Source: Kiloniellales bacterium (GTDB lineage Bacteria > Pseudomonadota > Alphaproteobacteria > Kiloniellales > JAKSDN01). From it: DNA of 36,377 nt. The stretch spans positions 1 through 36,377 of the forward strand of contig JANQLT010000208.1 in assembly GCA_028280455.1 (NCBI GenBank), in the 5' to 3' direction. The notes beneath the pieces are model-generated. The model made no database searches. It was not told the DNA's origin and saw only the letters and a list, made by a program, of their open reading frames with translations. Of the stretch, positions 36,281 to 36,377 are shown in pieces (the stretch's first letter is position 1; each line of letters starts with the position of its first letter). The position numbers were made by a program, and so were the translations under genes.

Positions 36281-36377
36281 TAGCGCGTTTTCCGATCGGA
36301 CGGCACCGGCCCGCTCCCCCTCCCGGCCACCCAATAGGATACTGCCGTGGGTGGCCGGGAGGGGGAGCGGGCCGGTG
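36281..36377. repeat. Palindromic repeat family A, copy cut by window end
   Basis: Outer end GCGTTTTCCGATCGGACGG, then the same 28-bp stem as copy 1 (36306-36333 with 36348-36375) around a 14-base loop, ATAGGATACTGCCG. The loop matches the reverse complement of the copy 1 loop at 13 of 14 positions, while the outer left end is in the same orientation as in copy 1. The right outer end lies beyond the window. Confidence 0.85.

Overview
The window is GC-rich chromosomal DNA in which nearly all third codon positions are G or C. It appears to come from an alphaproteobacterium, most likely in the Rhodospirillales sensu lato. The evidence is gene order and family choice: DUF1465/RcdA next to a cysteine-free L31, efp-suhB, a DUF4164-zapA-6S RNA-cyclo-ligase cluster, yebC-ruvCAB-ybgC-tolQRAB-pal-cpoB-tilS-ftsH in one run, a lone receiver-domain protein, and a PAS_5-type protein. 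Genus cannot be fixed from the sequence alone.

Layout. (1) 1-4100: end of a DUF1465 gene, rpmE, an ABC exporter, then a single-domain response regulator divergent from a PAS_5 protein, with a repeat-rich and AT-rich intergenic region and a near-consensus sigma70 promoter. (2) 4432-14931, all minus strand: a MotA-like/MotB-like inner-membrane motor pair, a secreted Pro/Ala-rich OmpA-domain protein, suhB, efp, a small conserved hypothetical, and the sugar-phosphate genes tkt-fba-gap without pgk between them. (3) 15221-17372, plus strand: DUF4164, zapA, 6S RNA (recognised from its closing stem and position), 5-formyl-THF cyclo-ligase and a YmdB phosphoesterase. (4) 17985-30493: yebC, the Holliday-junction genes ruvC-ruvA-ruvB joined by 4-base stop/start overlaps, ybgC, the whole Tol-Pal envelope system, tilS and ftsH, closed by an intrinsic terminator. 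(5) 30619-35165: folP, glmM, thiD and a MlaC-like protein. (6) 35166-36377: two small unrecognised genes (one with a cysteine-rich domain) in a less GC-rich stretch between repeat elements.

Most genes are core housekeeping: recombination, cell division and envelope constriction (ZapA, Tol-Pal), membrane proteolysis, folate and amino-sugar synthesis. The non-standard content is in the intergenic DNA and three poorly characterised gene sets. There are three families of palindromic repeats, each present at least twice. One has a perfect 28-bp stem whose 14-base loop is in opposite orientation in its two copies, as expected of an invertible segment. The gene sets are the MotA/MotB/OmpA module, the response regulator bracketed by repeat copies, and the cysteine-rich pair at the right edge.
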